Source of the DNA: Sporosarcina luteola
Lineage (GTDB): Bacteria > Bacillota > Bacilli > Bacillales_A > Planococcaceae
NCBI RefSeq assembly: GCF_023715585.1
Contig: NZ_JAMBOK010000002.1
Location: 124,001 to 188,000 of the forward strand
Reading direction: 5' to 3'
DNA: 64,000 bases
A program made the position numbers and the translations under genes. Below, piece by piece: positions 1-8,856 of this stretch. Positions within the stretch are counted from its first letter, which is position 1. Each line of letters opens with the position of its first letter. The notes under the pieces were generated by a model. The model was not told the DNA's origin. It searched no databases and saw nothing but the letters and a program-made list of their open reading frames with translations.

Positions 1-1
1 C

Positions 2-454
2 GTACAGATCATGTTTTTATACTATGGGATTACGTCGATCGTCGTCCTGTCGAATTTCTGGGCAGGGGCGATTGCACTCGGTGTCCATAACGGGGCCTAT
101 ATTGCGGAAGTGTTCCGGGGGGCGATCCAAGGGGTTGACCGCGGGCAGCGGGAGGCGAGCCTTGCACTCGGCATGAATCGCAGTCAAGCGATGCGCCGTA
201 TCATCTTTCCACAAGCATTGCGCCGTGCTATTCCGCCGCTCGGCAACCAGTTCATCATTACATTGAAGGATTCGTCACTCGTCTATGTTATTGGAGTGAC
301 GGAACTGTTCGGCCTCGCAAATCGGGAGGCGGCGTCATCCTTCTTGCCGTTCGAGACATTCCTTGTCGTAGGCATGTATTACCTTGTTCTCGTCCTGATC
401 TTCACAGGGCTCTTGAAGCTGTATGAGAATAAATTGAACGTGGACAAATCGTAG
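2..454 (+). CDS. Amino-acid ABC transporter permease, C-terminal part (cut by window edge)
   Basis: Membrane permease of a polar amino-acid importer of the His/Glu/Gln family. The reading frame is open to the left edge, so the true start lies outside the window; about 150 residues are visible. The stretch EASLALGMNRSQAMRRIIFP is the EAA loop that docks on the ATPase, and it is followed by two hydrophobic segments and a short charged tail. The ATPase gene starts 15 bp downstream on the same strand, so the pair forms the end of an operon whose binding-protein gene is presumably upstream. Substrate cannot be told from this fragment. Confidence 0.93.
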   Translation, partial: VQIMFLYYGITSIVVLSNFWAGAIALGVHNGAYIAEVFRGAIQGVDRGQREASLALGMNRSQAMRRIIFPQALRRAIPPLGNQFIITLKDSSLVYVIGVTELFGLANREAASSFLPFETFLVVGMYYLVLVLIFTGLLKLYENKLNVDKS

Positions 455-469
455 GCTGGAGGAAATCAC

Positions 470-1195
470 ATGATTAAAACAACAAATCTCCATAAATCAT
501 TCGGTGATCTCGAAGTGTTGAAAGGGATCGATATCGACATTAATCCGGGTGAGGTCGTCGTACTTGTCGGAGTGAGTGGCTCCGGGAAAAGCACATTGCT
601 GCGCTGCCTGAACTTCCTTGAAAAGGCGCAAGAGGGAGACATTTTGATCGACGGGCGGAAAATCGACCGGAAGAAGGACGACTTATCGAATGTCCGTGCA
701 GAAGTGGGCATGGTGTTCCAGCACTTCAACCTGTTTCCGCATAAGACGGTGCTTGAAAACATTATGGAAGCTCCGTTGATCGTGAAGAAGGCGGATAAGG
801 AGAAGGCGAAGCAACTGGCGCTTGCCCTGTTGGATAAAGTCGGGCTGTCCGATAAAGCGGATGTCTATCCGAATAAATTATCGGGCGGGCAGAAACAGCG
901 TGTAGCCATCGCACGGGCGCTCGCAATGGAGCCGAAAGCGTTGTTATTCGATGAACCGACATCCGCACTCGATCCGGAGCTCGTCGGGGAAGTCCTTCAA
1001 GTGATGAAGGAGCTTGCCGATGAAGGGATGACGATGGTCGTCGTGACACACGAAATGAAATTCGCCAAAGAGGTGGCGGACCGCATCATCATGCTCGATG
1101 AAGGGCGTATCATTGAAGATGCCGACCCGGATACATTTTTCAACCGCTCCACAAACGAACGGACACGGCAATTTTTGGAGATGGTGGATTTATAG
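470..1195 (+). CDS. Amino-acid ABC transporter ATP-binding protein (GlnQ family)
   Basis: Cytoplasmic ATPase driving uptake through the permease encoded just upstream. The 241-aa length is typical of the family. Visible motifs are Walker A GVSGSGKS (residues 34-41), Q-loop VFQHFNLFP (about 82-90), signature LSGGQ (137-141), Walker B LLFDE (158-162) and the switch His in VVVTHEM. The ATG is preceded by GGAGG at a good distance. A strong hairpin terminator follows 18 bp after the stop, so it is the last gene of its operon. Family assignment is firm; the transported amino acid is not known. Confidence 0.95.
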   Translation: MIKTTNLHKSFGDLEVLKGIDIDINPGEVVVLVGVSGSGKSTLLRCLNFLEKAQEGDILIDGRKIDRKKDDLSNVRAEVGMVFQHFNLFPHKTVLENIMEAPLIVKKADKEKAKQLALALLDKVGLSDKADVYPNKLSGGQKQRVAIARALAMEPKALLFDEPTSALDPELVGEVLQVMKELADEGMTMVVVTHEMKFAKEVADRIIMLDEGRIIEDADPDTFFNRSTNERTRQFLEMVDL

Positions 1196-1212
1196 GACTG
1201 AACATATAGCGA

Positions 1213-1260
1213 GACAAAAAGCATCGGGAGTAGCTCTCCCAATGCTTTTTTGTCTTGTTT
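1213..1260 (+). terminator. Rho-independent terminator after the amino-acid ABC operon
   Basis: Near-perfect inverted repeat: arm 1213-1230 (GACAAAAAGCATCGGGAG) pairs with 1235-1254 across the loop TAGC, followed by a T-rich run. Confidence 0.9.
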
Positions 1261-1341
1261 GTCAGAGGGACTCAGGTTGCAAAAGGAAGGGATGAAGCGC
1301 ATACTATTTTAATGTAATTACTTGATAGGGAGTCATAGAAA

Positions 1342-2472
1342 ATGAATACGATAGCAACACTAAACAAAATGTCACCTTCCTATGATCCGTGGGAAGCTTA
1401 CTTAGACGTGCAGGAGCATGGCAAATTAACGTTATCGAGCATAGAGTTTACGACTACATATTTGTGCAATATGCGATGCGAGCATTGTGCGGTCGGCTAT
1501 ATGCTGCAGCATAAAGATCCGGATGCCCTTCCAATCGATTTACTCCTTTCCCGACTCGATGAAATTCCGCATTTACGGACGATCAGCATAACAGGCGGCG
1601 AGCCGATGTTCTCAAAGAAGTCGATTGAGCAATACGTTTTGCCTTTACTGAGATATGCACATGAAAATGGCATTCGGACGCAAATGAATTCAAATTTGAC
1701 GATGCCACTTGATCGTTATATGGGAATTGCACCTTATTTGGATGTTTTACATATATCCCATAACTGGGGGACAGTTGATGATTTCATTGACGGTGGTTTC
1801 GCGAATATGGAAAGAAAGCCTCCAAGGGAACGCCGTGCCGAGCAGTTCCAGCGGATGATTGACAACAGCCGCGCATTGGCGGAAGCGGGTGTGATGGTAT
1901 CTGCAGAGACGATGTTGAATAAGCGGACGTTGCCGCATCTTGGCCATATCCATCGCCAAATTGTTGAGGAGATGAAGTGTGCAAGGCATGAAGTGCACCC
2001 AATGTATCCGAGTGACTTCGCTTCACAGCTAGAAGTACTGTCGCTCGACGAAACGCGAGAAGCGATCCATCAATTATTGGATATGCGGAATGAAGATGTG
2101 TGGATGCTGTTCGGTACATTGCCGTTCTATCCTTGCAGCCAAGACGAAGAAGATTTGAGGCTGCTGCAACGCATTTACAGCAGCAAAAACGTCTCAGTAC
2201 GCAACGATCCGGACGGACGCTCCCGTTTGAACGTCAACATTTTCACAGGCGACGTCATCGTAACCGATTTCGGCGATACGCCTCCAATGGGCAATATCCA
2301 GGACGATTCTCTGCCAGAAATGCTCGACAGATGGCTGGAACGTCCGCTTGCAAAAACGGTTGGCTGCCACTGTCCTGCTGTGAAATGCCTAGGGCCGAAT
2401 CTCTTGGTGAAAGATGCTTATTATCCCGAGGAAGATTTCACTCTGAAACGGGCGAATATTGTAGGGGAATGA
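1342..2472 (+). CDS. yfkAB: Radical SAM protein with C-terminal CxCxxxxC motif, YfkAB
   Basis: Radical S-adenosylmethionine enzyme of unknown substrate, 376 aa. The 4Fe-4S cluster motif CxxxCxxC is seen as CNMRCEHC at residues 42-49, followed by the SAM-binding ITGGEP segment. The C-terminal CHCPAVKC fits the CxCxxxxC signature that defines the YfkAB family. The single open frame is the full-length form; in B. subtilis 168 the family is known as separate yfkA and yfkB frames. It stands alone between two terminators, so it is probably monocistronic. The family is well conserved in Bacillales but its reaction is not established. Confidence 0.9.
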   Translation: MNTIATLNKMSPSYDPWEAYLDVQEHGKLTLSSIEFTTTYLCNMRCEHCAVGYMLQHKDPDALPIDLLLSRLDEIPHLRTISITGGEPMFSKKSIEQYVLPLLRYAHENGIRTQMNSNLTMPLDRYMGIAPYLDVLHISHNWGTVDDFIDGGFANMERKPPRERRAEQFQRMIDNSRALAEAGVMVSAETMLNKRTLPHLGHIHRQIVEEMKCARHEVHPMYPSDFASQLEVLSLDETREAIHQLLDMRNEDVWMLFGTLPFYPCSQDEEDLRLLQRIYSSKNVSVRNDPDGRSRLNVNIFTGDVIVTDFGDTPPMGNIQDDSLPEMLDRWLERPLAKTVGCHCPAVKCLGPNLLVKDAYYPEEDFTLKRANIVGE

Positions 2473-2507
2473 AGTCCGCGGAAGATTGCATGTAATGAAA
2501 CCCTAAT

Positions 2508-2691
2508 TCGCGCGCCAAGTGCCTTTGACAAATAAAGAGCTTTTTCTGCAGGTATAAAGTCACAAGATGACGATAACTTTGTGAAACTGACCGATAACTC
2601 GCTTGAAGTGACTGTTAAGCCCCGGCAACTGACCGATAACTTACAGTAAATGATTGATAACTCCCGGCAACTGGCCGATATCCATCCGGGG
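2508..2691 (+). repeat. Leader plus GATAAC-type 21-bp repeat array (array 1)
   Basis: Fills most of the 372-bp gap between yfkAB and the AEC gene. A leader (TCGCGCGCCAAGTGCCTTT from 2508, then TAAAGTCAC near 2555) precedes units starting at 2567, 2587, 2608, 2629, 2650 and 2671. From 2587 on the step is exactly 21 bp. Core is TGACCGATAACT; the other bases of each unit differ. The same leader elements and core recur at five other places in the window. Confidence 0.85.
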
Positions 2692-2710
2692 AAAACAATA
2701 GACGATAAAG

Positions 2711-2745
2711 AAAGGACTTCCGGATTGTAGGAAGTCCTTTTCTTA
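2711..2745 (+). terminator. Terminator hairpin downstream of array 1
   Basis: AAAGGACTTCC (2711-2721) pairs with GGAAGTCCTTT (2730-2740), then TTCTT. It lies 20 bp after the last repeat unit and would end transcripts that run from yfkAB through the array. Confidence 0.8.
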
Positions 2746-2769
2746 TGTCATGTCATAACTATTTCATAA

Positions 2770-2799
2770 TTACAACAACGTATTGCTTTCCTGTATACT
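2770..2799 (+). promoter_or_regulatory. Probable sigma-A promoter of the AEC transporter gene
   Basis: TTACAA (2770-2775), 18-bp spacer, TATACT (2794-2799), 45 bp before the start codon. Inferred from consensus match only. Confidence 0.5.
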
Positions 2800-2844
2800 C
2801 ATAATGGAAGAGATTTCTTTAAACCGATATAGGGGGCGGCCCTC

Positions 2845-3771
2845 ATGTTCATAGGATCCATTTTCCTAAATGTAATCTTGCCCATTTTAATCCTTGTAGT
2901 CCTCGGCGCAGGTTTGCAACGGAAATTCGCATTCAATTTAAAAGCAGTTTCGAATCTGATTACATATTGTCTCATGCCGGCGGCCGTTTTCATTAATTTA
3001 TATGAAACAGAAATTGATGTCCAGGTTCTCTTGGAAATCATCGGTTACCTAGTCGCCTTCAGTTTAGCGATCATCATTGTCACAACTATATTGAGTAAAT
3101 TATTGAAGTTAGACAGAGGGGAAGCCGCGATATTCAAAAACAGCATTTCGTTAATTAACTCGGGGAATTATGGAATACCGGTCAGTCAGCTGCTATTCCA
3201 CGCGAATCCCCTCGGCATCTCCATTCAAATTATCGTGATGGTCTTTCAAAACGTTTTAACCTATACATATGGATTGTATAATTTGATATCCGCAACAAAG
3301 TCCGGATTGGAAATCCTGAGATCACTATTAAAAATGCCAGTCATCCACGCGATGCTCCTCGGCGGCTTGTTGAATTGGCTGCAAATCCCGATTCCGAACT
3401 TCGTCTGGGCGCCGATCAGTCATCTGGCGGATGCATTTTTGGCGATTGCCCTTATTTTATTGGGAGCGCAGCTTGCGCAAATTGAATTGAAGACGATTTT
3501 GAATCGGACGATTGTTACGAGCAGTATTGGAAGACTTCTCATCGGTCCAAGCGTTGCATTGCTTCTCATTTTCCTTTTCGGGCTGGATGGCGTAGTTGCG
3601 CAATCATTGTTCATCGCGAGTTCTTTTCCGACGTCAAGAAACAGTTCGTCACTTGCGTTGGAATACGACGTATACCCGGACCTGGCAGCGCAAACGGTTC
3701 TGTTTTCAACGATAGTAAGCGCTATTACAGTAACATTTGTCGTGTATTTATCTGGAATTTTGTTTGTGTAG
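2845..3771 (+). CDS. AEC family transporter (auxin efflux carrier / malate permease type)
   Basis: Inner-membrane transporter of 308 aa with about ten hydrophobic segments, beginning MFIGSIFLNVILPILILVVL. The helix containing NSISLINSGNYGIPV and the late SSFPTSRNSSSLALEY stretch match the conserved cores of the two halves in the AEC family. Family members export or import organic acids such as malate, or amino acids; the substrate here is not predictable. The gene has its own likely promoter and is followed after 78 bp by a hydrolase gene in the same direction, possibly co-transcribed. Confidence 0.85.
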   Translation: MFIGSIFLNVILPILILVVLGAGLQRKFAFNLKAVSNLITYCLMPAAVFINLYETEIDVQVLLEIIGYLVAFSLAIIIVTTILSKLLKLDRGEAAIFKNSISLINSGNYGIPVSQLLFHANPLGISIQIIVMVFQNVLTYTYGLYNLISATKSGLEILRSLLKMPVIHAMLLGGLLNWLQIPIPNFVWAPISHLADAFLAIALILLGAQLAQIELKTILNRTIVTSSIGRLLIGPSVALLLIFLFGLDGVVAQSLFIASSFPTSRNSSSLALEYDVYPDLAAQTVLFSTIVSAITVTFVVYLSGILFV

Positions 3772-3849
3772 GCGAAGGGGAATAGGAGGAATCCATCGAA
3801 TCATAAACTAAAGAGTTATGATGCCTTTAGGAAAAAGGGGAGAAAGCCG

Positions 3850-4836
3850 ATGGAAATCCATGTGGAGAATCAACAGGTTGTCGTTAAAAGTGATGTTTTA
3901 TTAAAAGGAACACTGACCTTGCCTTCAAGTAAAGAAGGTTTGCTTCCAGCGATTCTGATACTTGCGGGATCAGGTAAACTGAATCGGGATGCGAACGCGG
4001 AAAAAGGGAAGTTCCAGTTCAATATATATAAGGAACTGGCTGAGCACCTTTCGACCATTGGGTTTGCAACGCTTCGGTATGATAAACGGGGCGTTGGAGA
4101 AAGTGAAGGGAACTTTGAAAAGACAGGGCTTTGGGACGCGGTAACGGATGCGGCGAACGCCCTTGAATTTTTGGCTTCCCATCCTGACATCGATCCGGAT
4201 CGGCTAATTGTGGTTGGCCATAGTGAGGGATGCATTGTCGGGACTGCACTGTACGCGAAAAGACCGTTTAATGGATTGGTTTTATTGTCCGGCGGTGGCG
4301 GTGGCTTGCGTGAAAGTCTGGATCTCCAAAGGCAGCATTTATATTCCGAGTTGAAACATGCTAAAGGTTTGCAAGGGTTTATCATTCGGAAATTCAATAC
4401 GCTAGAGAAGGGTGAAAAACAGGCACAAGCGACGTACCGGAAACTGACGACGTCAAATAAGGATATAGTCAGGATTGCCGGTTTAATAAAGATGCCCGCG
4501 AAATATTTCCGCGAGCATTTTGACTATGACATTGTCGAAGGTCTGAAGCATGTCGCATGTCCTGTGCTGGCGATTAATGGATCAAAGGATTTCCAATCAA
4601 GCGTTGAATTCGCGAAAAGGATTCCTGAAAACGTAAAAGGCCCGTCGAAATGCGTCGTTATCGAAAATATGGATCACGGGTTGAAAGAACAACTTACGCC
4701 ACTCTCCCCTTCCACGTATAAGAAGGATTACATCAAGACGATCGGTAAACCGATCCATGCAGATGCAATCAAGCATCTTGATGCTTGGCTGAGTGAGTGG
4801 AAGGAAGTGTCTGTCCAAGTGGTTGGGGAAAATTGA
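3850..4836 (+). CDS. Alpha/beta-fold hydrolase
   Basis: Probable cytoplasmic esterase or peptidase-like hydrolase, 328 aa. The nucleophile elbow GHSEG is at residues 123-127 (Ser125), the oxyanion region is LAGSGKLNRD (38-47), and late Asp (INGSKD) and His (ENMDHG) complete a plausible triad. The N-terminal beta strands followed by RYDKRGVGESEG are typical of the X-Pro/serine aminopeptidase-like subgroup. No signal peptide. A strong GGGGAG site precedes the ATG. Substrate unknown. The array 2 leader begins immediately after its stop codon. Confidence 0.85.
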   Translation: MEIHVENQQVVVKSDVLLKGTLTLPSSKEGLLPAILILAGSGKLNRDANAEKGKFQFNIYKELAEHLSTIGFATLRYDKRGVGESEGNFEKTGLWDAVTDAANALEFLASHPDIDPDRLIVVGHSEGCIVGTALYAKRPFNGLVLLSGGGGGLRESLDLQRQHLYSELKHAKGLQGFIIRKFNTLEKGEKQAQATYRKLTTSNKDIVRIAGLIKMPAKYFREHFDYDIVEGLKHVACPVLAINGSKDFQSSVEFAKRIPENVKGPSKCVVIENMDHGLKEQLTPLSPSTYKKDYIKTIGKPIHADAIKHLDAWLSEWKEVSVQVVGEN

Positions 4837-4850
4837 AGTAGAAATTTTTG

Positions 4851-4994
4851 CTAGGTAAAAGGTCACGAAATGACGATAAACTTGTGAAAGTGACCGATAA
4901 CTCTGCTGAAGTGATCGATAACTCCTTACAGGTGACCGATAACTTTGTGAACTTGACCGATAACTCCCTAGAAATGATCGATAAATCGAAAAGA
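4851..4994 (+). repeat. Leader plus GATAAC-type 21-bp repeat array (array 2)
   Basis: Lies between convergent genes. The leader CTAGGTAAAAGGTCACGAAA starts at 4851; units start at 4870, 4890, 4911, 4932, 4953 and 4974 (exactly 21 bp apart from 4890). Core is GTGACCGATAACT with a variable tail. There is no clear T-run terminator in this gap. Confidence 0.87.
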
Positions 4995-5010
4995 CTCCCC
5001 ATATAAGCAT

Positions 5011-5799
5011 CTACACTGCCCTTTCCACCATTGAAGCAAACTTACGAAGTCGAACTGATTGGTACCAATGCTTGAACAGAATAAAAATCAGCAACAAATC
5101 GACTGCATCGCCGCCATAATACATCAGCATGGCACCGATCCTGGCCTGTTCTTCAGGAACGCCCGTCGGTGGATATGCGTAAATGAATTTTGACAAGATG
5201 CCATGACCGGCAAGCGCCAAGATGAAGACAACAGTCCTGTATGGATAACTGAAACGATGGAAGACCGGATCGATATAAACCAAAGAGATTGTGAATAAAT
5301 AACCGGCTAGAAAGACGTGGATATGAACAATGATGTGGAGCAACAGGTTCGATTGCATCGCCACATATAAATTGGTTGTATAGAGAAGCCATAACCCGCC
5401 AATGTTCAAGACAGAAGCAACGAACGGGTGAGTGAAGAAACCAACAAACGAACTTTGCAGCAGTCGGCTAAGCTTTCTTGCTAAATGGACATTTAACGTA
5501 CGCAATACTAATGTCATAGGCGCGGCAAGTGCAATGAGAAGCGGGGCGAGCATGCCTAGCAGTAAATGCCCTGCCATGTGAGCTGTGAAGTCCGCATGGG
5601 ATAGACGTGCGAGTGGACCGACCAATGCGGCCGAAGCAATAAACACACCTGCAACGAAAGAAACCGTGCGAAGCCAAGCCCATTTACGAAGTCGGCCACT
5701 TCTGTTCGTGAGTAACACGGCCCCAATATATAATCCTATTGCAAGCAGAGCCGGAATGCCAAACAGCAAATCAGTCAATGGAAAATGAGCATCATGCAT
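5011..5799 (-). CDS. ctaG: Cytochrome c oxidase assembly factor CtaG (caa3-type)
   Basis: Multi-spanning membrane protein needed in Bacillus for cytochrome caa3 oxidase assembly. About seven hydrophobic helices; conserved His residues lie in HMAGHLLLGMLAPLL, HIIVHIHVFLAGY and GGDAVDLLLI, as in the caa3_CtaG family. I place the start at the ATG giving MHDAHF, because GGAG lies 9 bases upstream; longer in-frame ATGs have no usable site. That start overlaps the end of the DUF2243 gene by 8 bp, indicating translational coupling. The oxidase structural genes are not in the window. Confidence 0.88.
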   Translation of the reverse strand: MHDAHFPLTDLLFGIPALLAIGLYIGAVLLTNRSGRLRKWAWLRTVSFVAGVFIASAALVGPLARLSHADFTAHMAGHLLLGMLAPLLIALAAPMTLVLRTLNVHLARKLSRLLQSSFVGFFTHPFVASVLNIGGLWLLYTTNLYVAMQSNLLLHIIVHIHVFLAGYLFTISLVYIDPVFHRFSYPYRTVVFILALAGHGILSKFIYAYPPTGVPEEQARIGAMLMYYGGDAVDLLLIFILFKHWYQSVRLRKFASMVERAV

Positions 5800-6292
5800 T
5801 GGAGAACGCTCCATTCTCCACCCGTTTGTCACGTTTTGCACTCGCAATCAAACCGATACCTACCGCAATCATGATAGCCGCAGAAATATTCCACGCAAGA
5901 TCATACGGTAAAATATCGACATTGTACCGGATTTGATGGATGCGCATAAGCTTATGCTGAATCGTACCATCGTAAAGTTGAAAAGCCCCGCCGCCTAGCA
6001 ATTTTCCTCCCCACCACATCTTATGCCAGAGAGCATTACGCCTCCGTAAATCGGCAACAAGAAATAACCCACCAACAGTCGCAAACCAGCTAAATGCATG
6101 AAACAGTCCATCCGAAACGAGCCCGACCGCAACAGTCGATTTATCATAAAATTTATGCCAATGAAGCAGTTGATGAAATAATGTCTCATCGAGAAACGCA
6201 ACAAAGCCTAATCCGAACAGGATGCCTGACCAAAGGTTTCGACGCGCAAATGGTACTCTGTTATCTGAATGTGCGTCAACGGTATGTATCAT
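5792..6292 (-). CDS. DUF2243 family membrane protein
   Basis: Membrane protein of 166 aa with four hydrophobic segments and the conserved FLDETLFHQLLHWHKFYD stretch rich in His, Asp and Glu, suggestive of metal or haem contact. The family is regularly found next to ctaG, as here, and is thought to be linked to cytochrome oxidase assembly; its function is not proven. The ATG giving MIHTVD is preceded by GGAGAGGAG; a TTG seven codons upstream overlaps that site and is rejected. First gene of a two-gene operon with ctaG. Confidence 0.82.
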   Translation of the reverse strand: MIHTVDAHSDNRVPFARRNLWSGILFGLGFVAFLDETLFHQLLHWHKFYDKSTVAVGLVSDGLFHAFSWFATVGGLFLVADLRRRNALWHKMWWGGKLLGGGAFQLYDGTIQHKLMRIHQIRYNVDILPYDLAWNISAAIMIAVGIGLIASAKRDKRVENGAFSNA

Positions 6293-6427
6293 TGTCAAAA
6301 TACTCCTCTCCAAATGGTTTTTTATAAGTATTGCCGTTAGGGAGGAATGATAATCTCTTCTTTCTTAGTATGTCTCCACCTCGTTTTGTGAATGCTGTCT
6401 AAAGAATCATTCAGAGGAGGAGAAGTT

Positions 6428-6862
6428 ATGTTGAAGTTACAAACGGGGCTGGAGGGACAGACTGCTTCTTTTGGCGTTGTGAGCGATTGTATCAGGGAGC
6501 TTGGATATCACATGGGTGGGAACTGGGATTATGATCAAGGATGTTTCGACCATATTCTGTGCCAGGAAGGCGGCGAAACGATCTACATCCGAATTCCTTT
6601 TGTCGTGACGGAAGGCGAGCTCGACGATTATGAAGCCTCCATCAAATTCGGCACACCTTATATCATCAAGCATGTCGTGCATATCGGTCTCGATCGGGAC
6701 GGTGATTCATTATTGGATGCGACCGGATTTAGTCAATTCCAGCAGCCGATAGACAAGGATGGGAAGATAATTAATAAAAACAGATGGATTCATGCGGGGG
6801 AAGTTGCTGTGAAGGATCTGATGGATTGCATGTATGCACAAAATTTATTGAAAACGAGTTGA
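6428..6862 (+). CDS. YugN-like family protein
   Basis: Small cytoplasmic protein of 144 aa from a Bacillales-specific family named after B. subtilis YugN. It contains the family's GNWDYDQGCFDH stretch and the IYIRIPF segment with an acidic, duplex-like fold region after it. Start chosen at the ATG after GGAGGAG (6415-6421). Divergently oriented from the DUF2243 gene and followed by a shared bidirectional terminator. Function unknown. Confidence 0.8.
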   Translation: MLKLQTGLEGQTASFGVVSDCIRELGYHMGGNWDYDQGCFDHILCQEGGETIYIRIPFVVTEGELDDYEASIKFGTPYIIKHVVHIGLDRDGDSLLDATGFSQFQQPIDKDGKIINKNRWIHAGEVAVKDLMDCMYAQNLLKTS

Positions 6863-6941
6863 ATTAGATATAAGCAATCCTCCTTGGCAGTAGTAGCTAC
6901 TAATGATCAATCTAAAGAGCCCGATATACACACAGAATATA

Positions 6942-6987
6942 AAAAGAAGATGAACACTACATTTTGTAGAGATTCATCTTCTTTCCG
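6942..6987. terminator. Bidirectional terminator between yugN-like and lipoprotein genes
   Basis: AAAAGAAGATGA (6942-6953) and TTCATCTTCTTT (6973-6984) form a hairpin with A-rich and T-rich flanks, able to serve both convergent genes. Confidence 0.75.
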
Positions 6988-7042
6988 TTTAAATGGGCAT
7001 TTATCAATACCCATATAGCTATTTCATTTATGTGTGTACAAC

Positions 7043-7810
7043 TTAAATCTTTATATCAATCGTCGCATTTTTCTTTAACTCTTCAACCCGCTGGGCAAGT
7101 TTTTCCTGCTGTTTTTGCTGCTGAAGGGATTGTTCTATTTGCGATTTTATGTCTTCAAGCTTTGGAACTTCTTGTCCAGTACTCTTTCCTTGTTCCGCAT
7201 ACTGATCATACATTTGTTGAATTTCTTCATCGGTTATTTTACCAACCGGCACTTCCTTGTCAACATACTGTTTAAGTTTAATATCGTCAGCTAATTGAGC
7301 TTCAAACGTTTTCATATCGACGCCGGATTGTTTAAGAACAGCTTCGAATTCTTTTTCTGTTTTAAACTGTTTCTTTATTTCAGCTAGTTGCTTGTTTATA
7401 TCTTCCTCTGAAACTTTATAGCTTTTTTTATCTGCCTCTTGAAGAAGAAGGGTTTGTCCGACCAAGCTGTCAATTGTTTGGTTTTTCAATTGTTCTGCAG
7501 CTTCTTTAGAAGTCGGATCTTGTCCCATTTGCTGCATTTGTCCTTGTATGGATGCTAGAGCGATATTATAGTCGCTTCCTAAGATTTCTTCATCATTCAC
7601 TTTGGCAACAGTTTTATTTTCATCTACTTGCTGTTCTTCTAATTTCTTTTGCATTTCTTCCGTTTGCTTTTGCTGTTCCTTCTGCTGATCGGTTTCCGCT
7701 GTTTTTGCTTTATCATCATTTGGGGCTTCTGTACTTTCTTCATTTCCTCCGCATGCTACTAAAACAACGGCCAATAGACCGGTTATTAATGTAAACATCA
7801 TTTTTTTCAT
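7043..7810 (-). CDS. SurA N-terminal domain lipoprotein (PrsA-like chaperone without rotamase domain)
   Basis: Surface lipoprotein of 255 aa. Signal peptide with lipobox LVAC (Cys20) is followed by a Gln/Glu/Lys-rich linker (about 25-65), then a helical SurA-N-like domain starting VAKVNDEEILGSDYN and ending in a charged C-terminal helix. Members of this group are extracytoplasmic folding helpers related to PrsA, but at this length there is no parvulin peptidyl-prolyl isomerase domain. AGGGAGGAG lies ahead of the ATG. Monocistronic. A chaperone role is inferred from the domain only. Confidence 0.83.
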   Translation of the reverse strand: MKKMMFTLITGLLAVVLVACGGNEESTEAPNDDKAKTAETDQQKEQQKQTEEMQKKLEEQQVDENKTVAKVNDEEILGSDYNIALASIQGQMQQMGQDPTSKEAAEQLKNQTIDSLVGQTLLLQEADKKSYKVSEEDINKQLAEIKKQFKTEKEFEAVLKQSGVDMKTFEAQLADDIKLKQYVDKEVPVGKITDEEIQQMYDQYAEQGKSTGQEVPKLEDIKSQIEQSLQQQKQQEKLAQRVEELKKNATIDIKI

Positions 7811-7968
7811 AATCGATCTCCTCCCTTAAGCTAGAAGTATGATTTTCACTAAAAAAATCATCTAGTGCGCATTATAGAGGTAATTCTATGAAAAAGAAAC
7901 AGTACGCGCTCTCTTTTAATATTTATAACAGGATTGATATATTCTGTAATAATAATGGATATATGTAA

Positions 7969-8003
7969 TAAAGGGCGATACATTGTGTCGTATCGCCCTT
8001 TTG
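7969..8003. terminator. Terminator downstream of rluF
   Basis: AAAGGGCGATAC and GTATCGCCCTTTT form a strong stem around 7970-8001 with flanking A/T runs; it ends the minus-strand rluF transcript and may act both ways. Confidence 0.8.
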
Positions 8004-8024
8004 TTGGTACTGTCATGGTTGTAT

Positions 8025-8729
8025 TCACCTTTTTGGCTCATAATTAAGCATTTGAAACATTTCTTTCAATTCCTTATCCGTCAAGTCGCGCCATTGTCCG
8101 ATTGGCAAGTTGCCGAGATGGATGTTCATGATGCGGGTACGTTGGAGGCGTCTGACGTTGTAGCCGAGTGCTGAGCACATACGGCGGATTTGGCGGTTCA
8201 GGCCTTGCGTCAACGTGATGTTAAATTTGCGGGGGCCGAGTTGTTTCACTTTGCATGGTTTTGTTATCGTATCGAGGATTTCGACGCCTGATTCCATTTT
8301 GTGAATAAATTCCTTTGTAAGCGGGCGGTCAACGGTAACGATATATTCTTTTTCGTGGCCGTGTTCTTCGCGCAGGATTTCATTCACGATGTCGCCGTCA
8401 TTCGTTAGAAGCAGCAAGCCGTCCGAGTCTTTGTCGAGCCGTCCGATATGGAAGATGCGAAGCGGGTGGTTGACGAAATCGACGACATTCCCTTCGATAT
8501 GGCGTTCGGTGGTGCTTGTAATGCCGACTGGTTTATTGAGAACGATATAGACGAGCTGCTCTTCGGTTTTCACGGGTTTGCCGTCAACATGGACTTCGTC
8601 TCCCTGTTCGACTCTGCTTCCGAGTTCGGCTGGCTTGCCGTTTATGGTGACACGTCCGTCTTCGATCCATTTATCAGCACCCCGCCGGGAGACGATGCCG
8701 GCTTCGCTTAAATATTTATTAATTCTCAT
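8025..8729 (-). CDS. rluF: 23S rRNA pseudouridine synthase RluF-type
   Basis: RNA-modifying enzyme of the RsuA/RluF family, 234 aa. N-terminal S4 RNA-binding domain ([20 protein letters not shown]) precedes the catalytic domain with [16 protein letters not shown], whose Asp is the nucleophile, and the family-typical GLNRQIRRM loop. The E. coli relative makes pseudouridine 2604 of 23S rRNA; position specificity here is by homology only. Start taken at the ATG giving MRINKY, 6-7 bases after AAAGGTG, in place of a GTG three codons upstream. Transcribed away from the trp operon. Confidence 0.88.
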   Translation of the reverse strand: MRINKYLSEAGIVSRRGADKWIEDGRVTINGKPAELGSRVEQGDEVHVDGKPVKTEEQLVYIVLNKPVGITSTTERHIEGNVVDFVNHPLRIFHIGRLDKDSDGLLLLTNDGDIVNEILREEHGHEKEYIVTVDRPLTKEFIHKMESGVEILDTITKPCKVKQLGPRKFNITLTQGLNRQIRRMCSALGYNVRRLQRTRIMNIHLGNLPIGQWRDLTDKELKEMFQMLNYEPKR

Positions 8730-8821
8730 GAGGTTCACCTTTTTCCGAGTTTCTTTCCCACTATTGTACAGCTTAGGCTGCGAGTATACAAAGTCAGGGG
8801 ATTACATATATTATCAAAAGG

Positions 8822-8850
8822 TTGACAATTGATTGAAAGAATAGTAAGGT
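8822..8850 (+). promoter_or_regulatory. Probable promoter of the trp T-box leader
   Basis: Perfect -35 TTGACA (8822-8827), 17-bp spacer, weak -10 TAAGGT (8845-8850), just upstream of the T-box. Inferred from consensus and position. Confidence 0.6.
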
Positions 8851-8856
8851 TAGTAC

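Noticed and set aside
4769..5010. Minus-strand open frames with SYRSL-type repeats over arrays 2 and 7
   Set aside because: They are translations of the non-coding repeat arrays, lack ribosome sites, and have no counterpart beyond the repeats.
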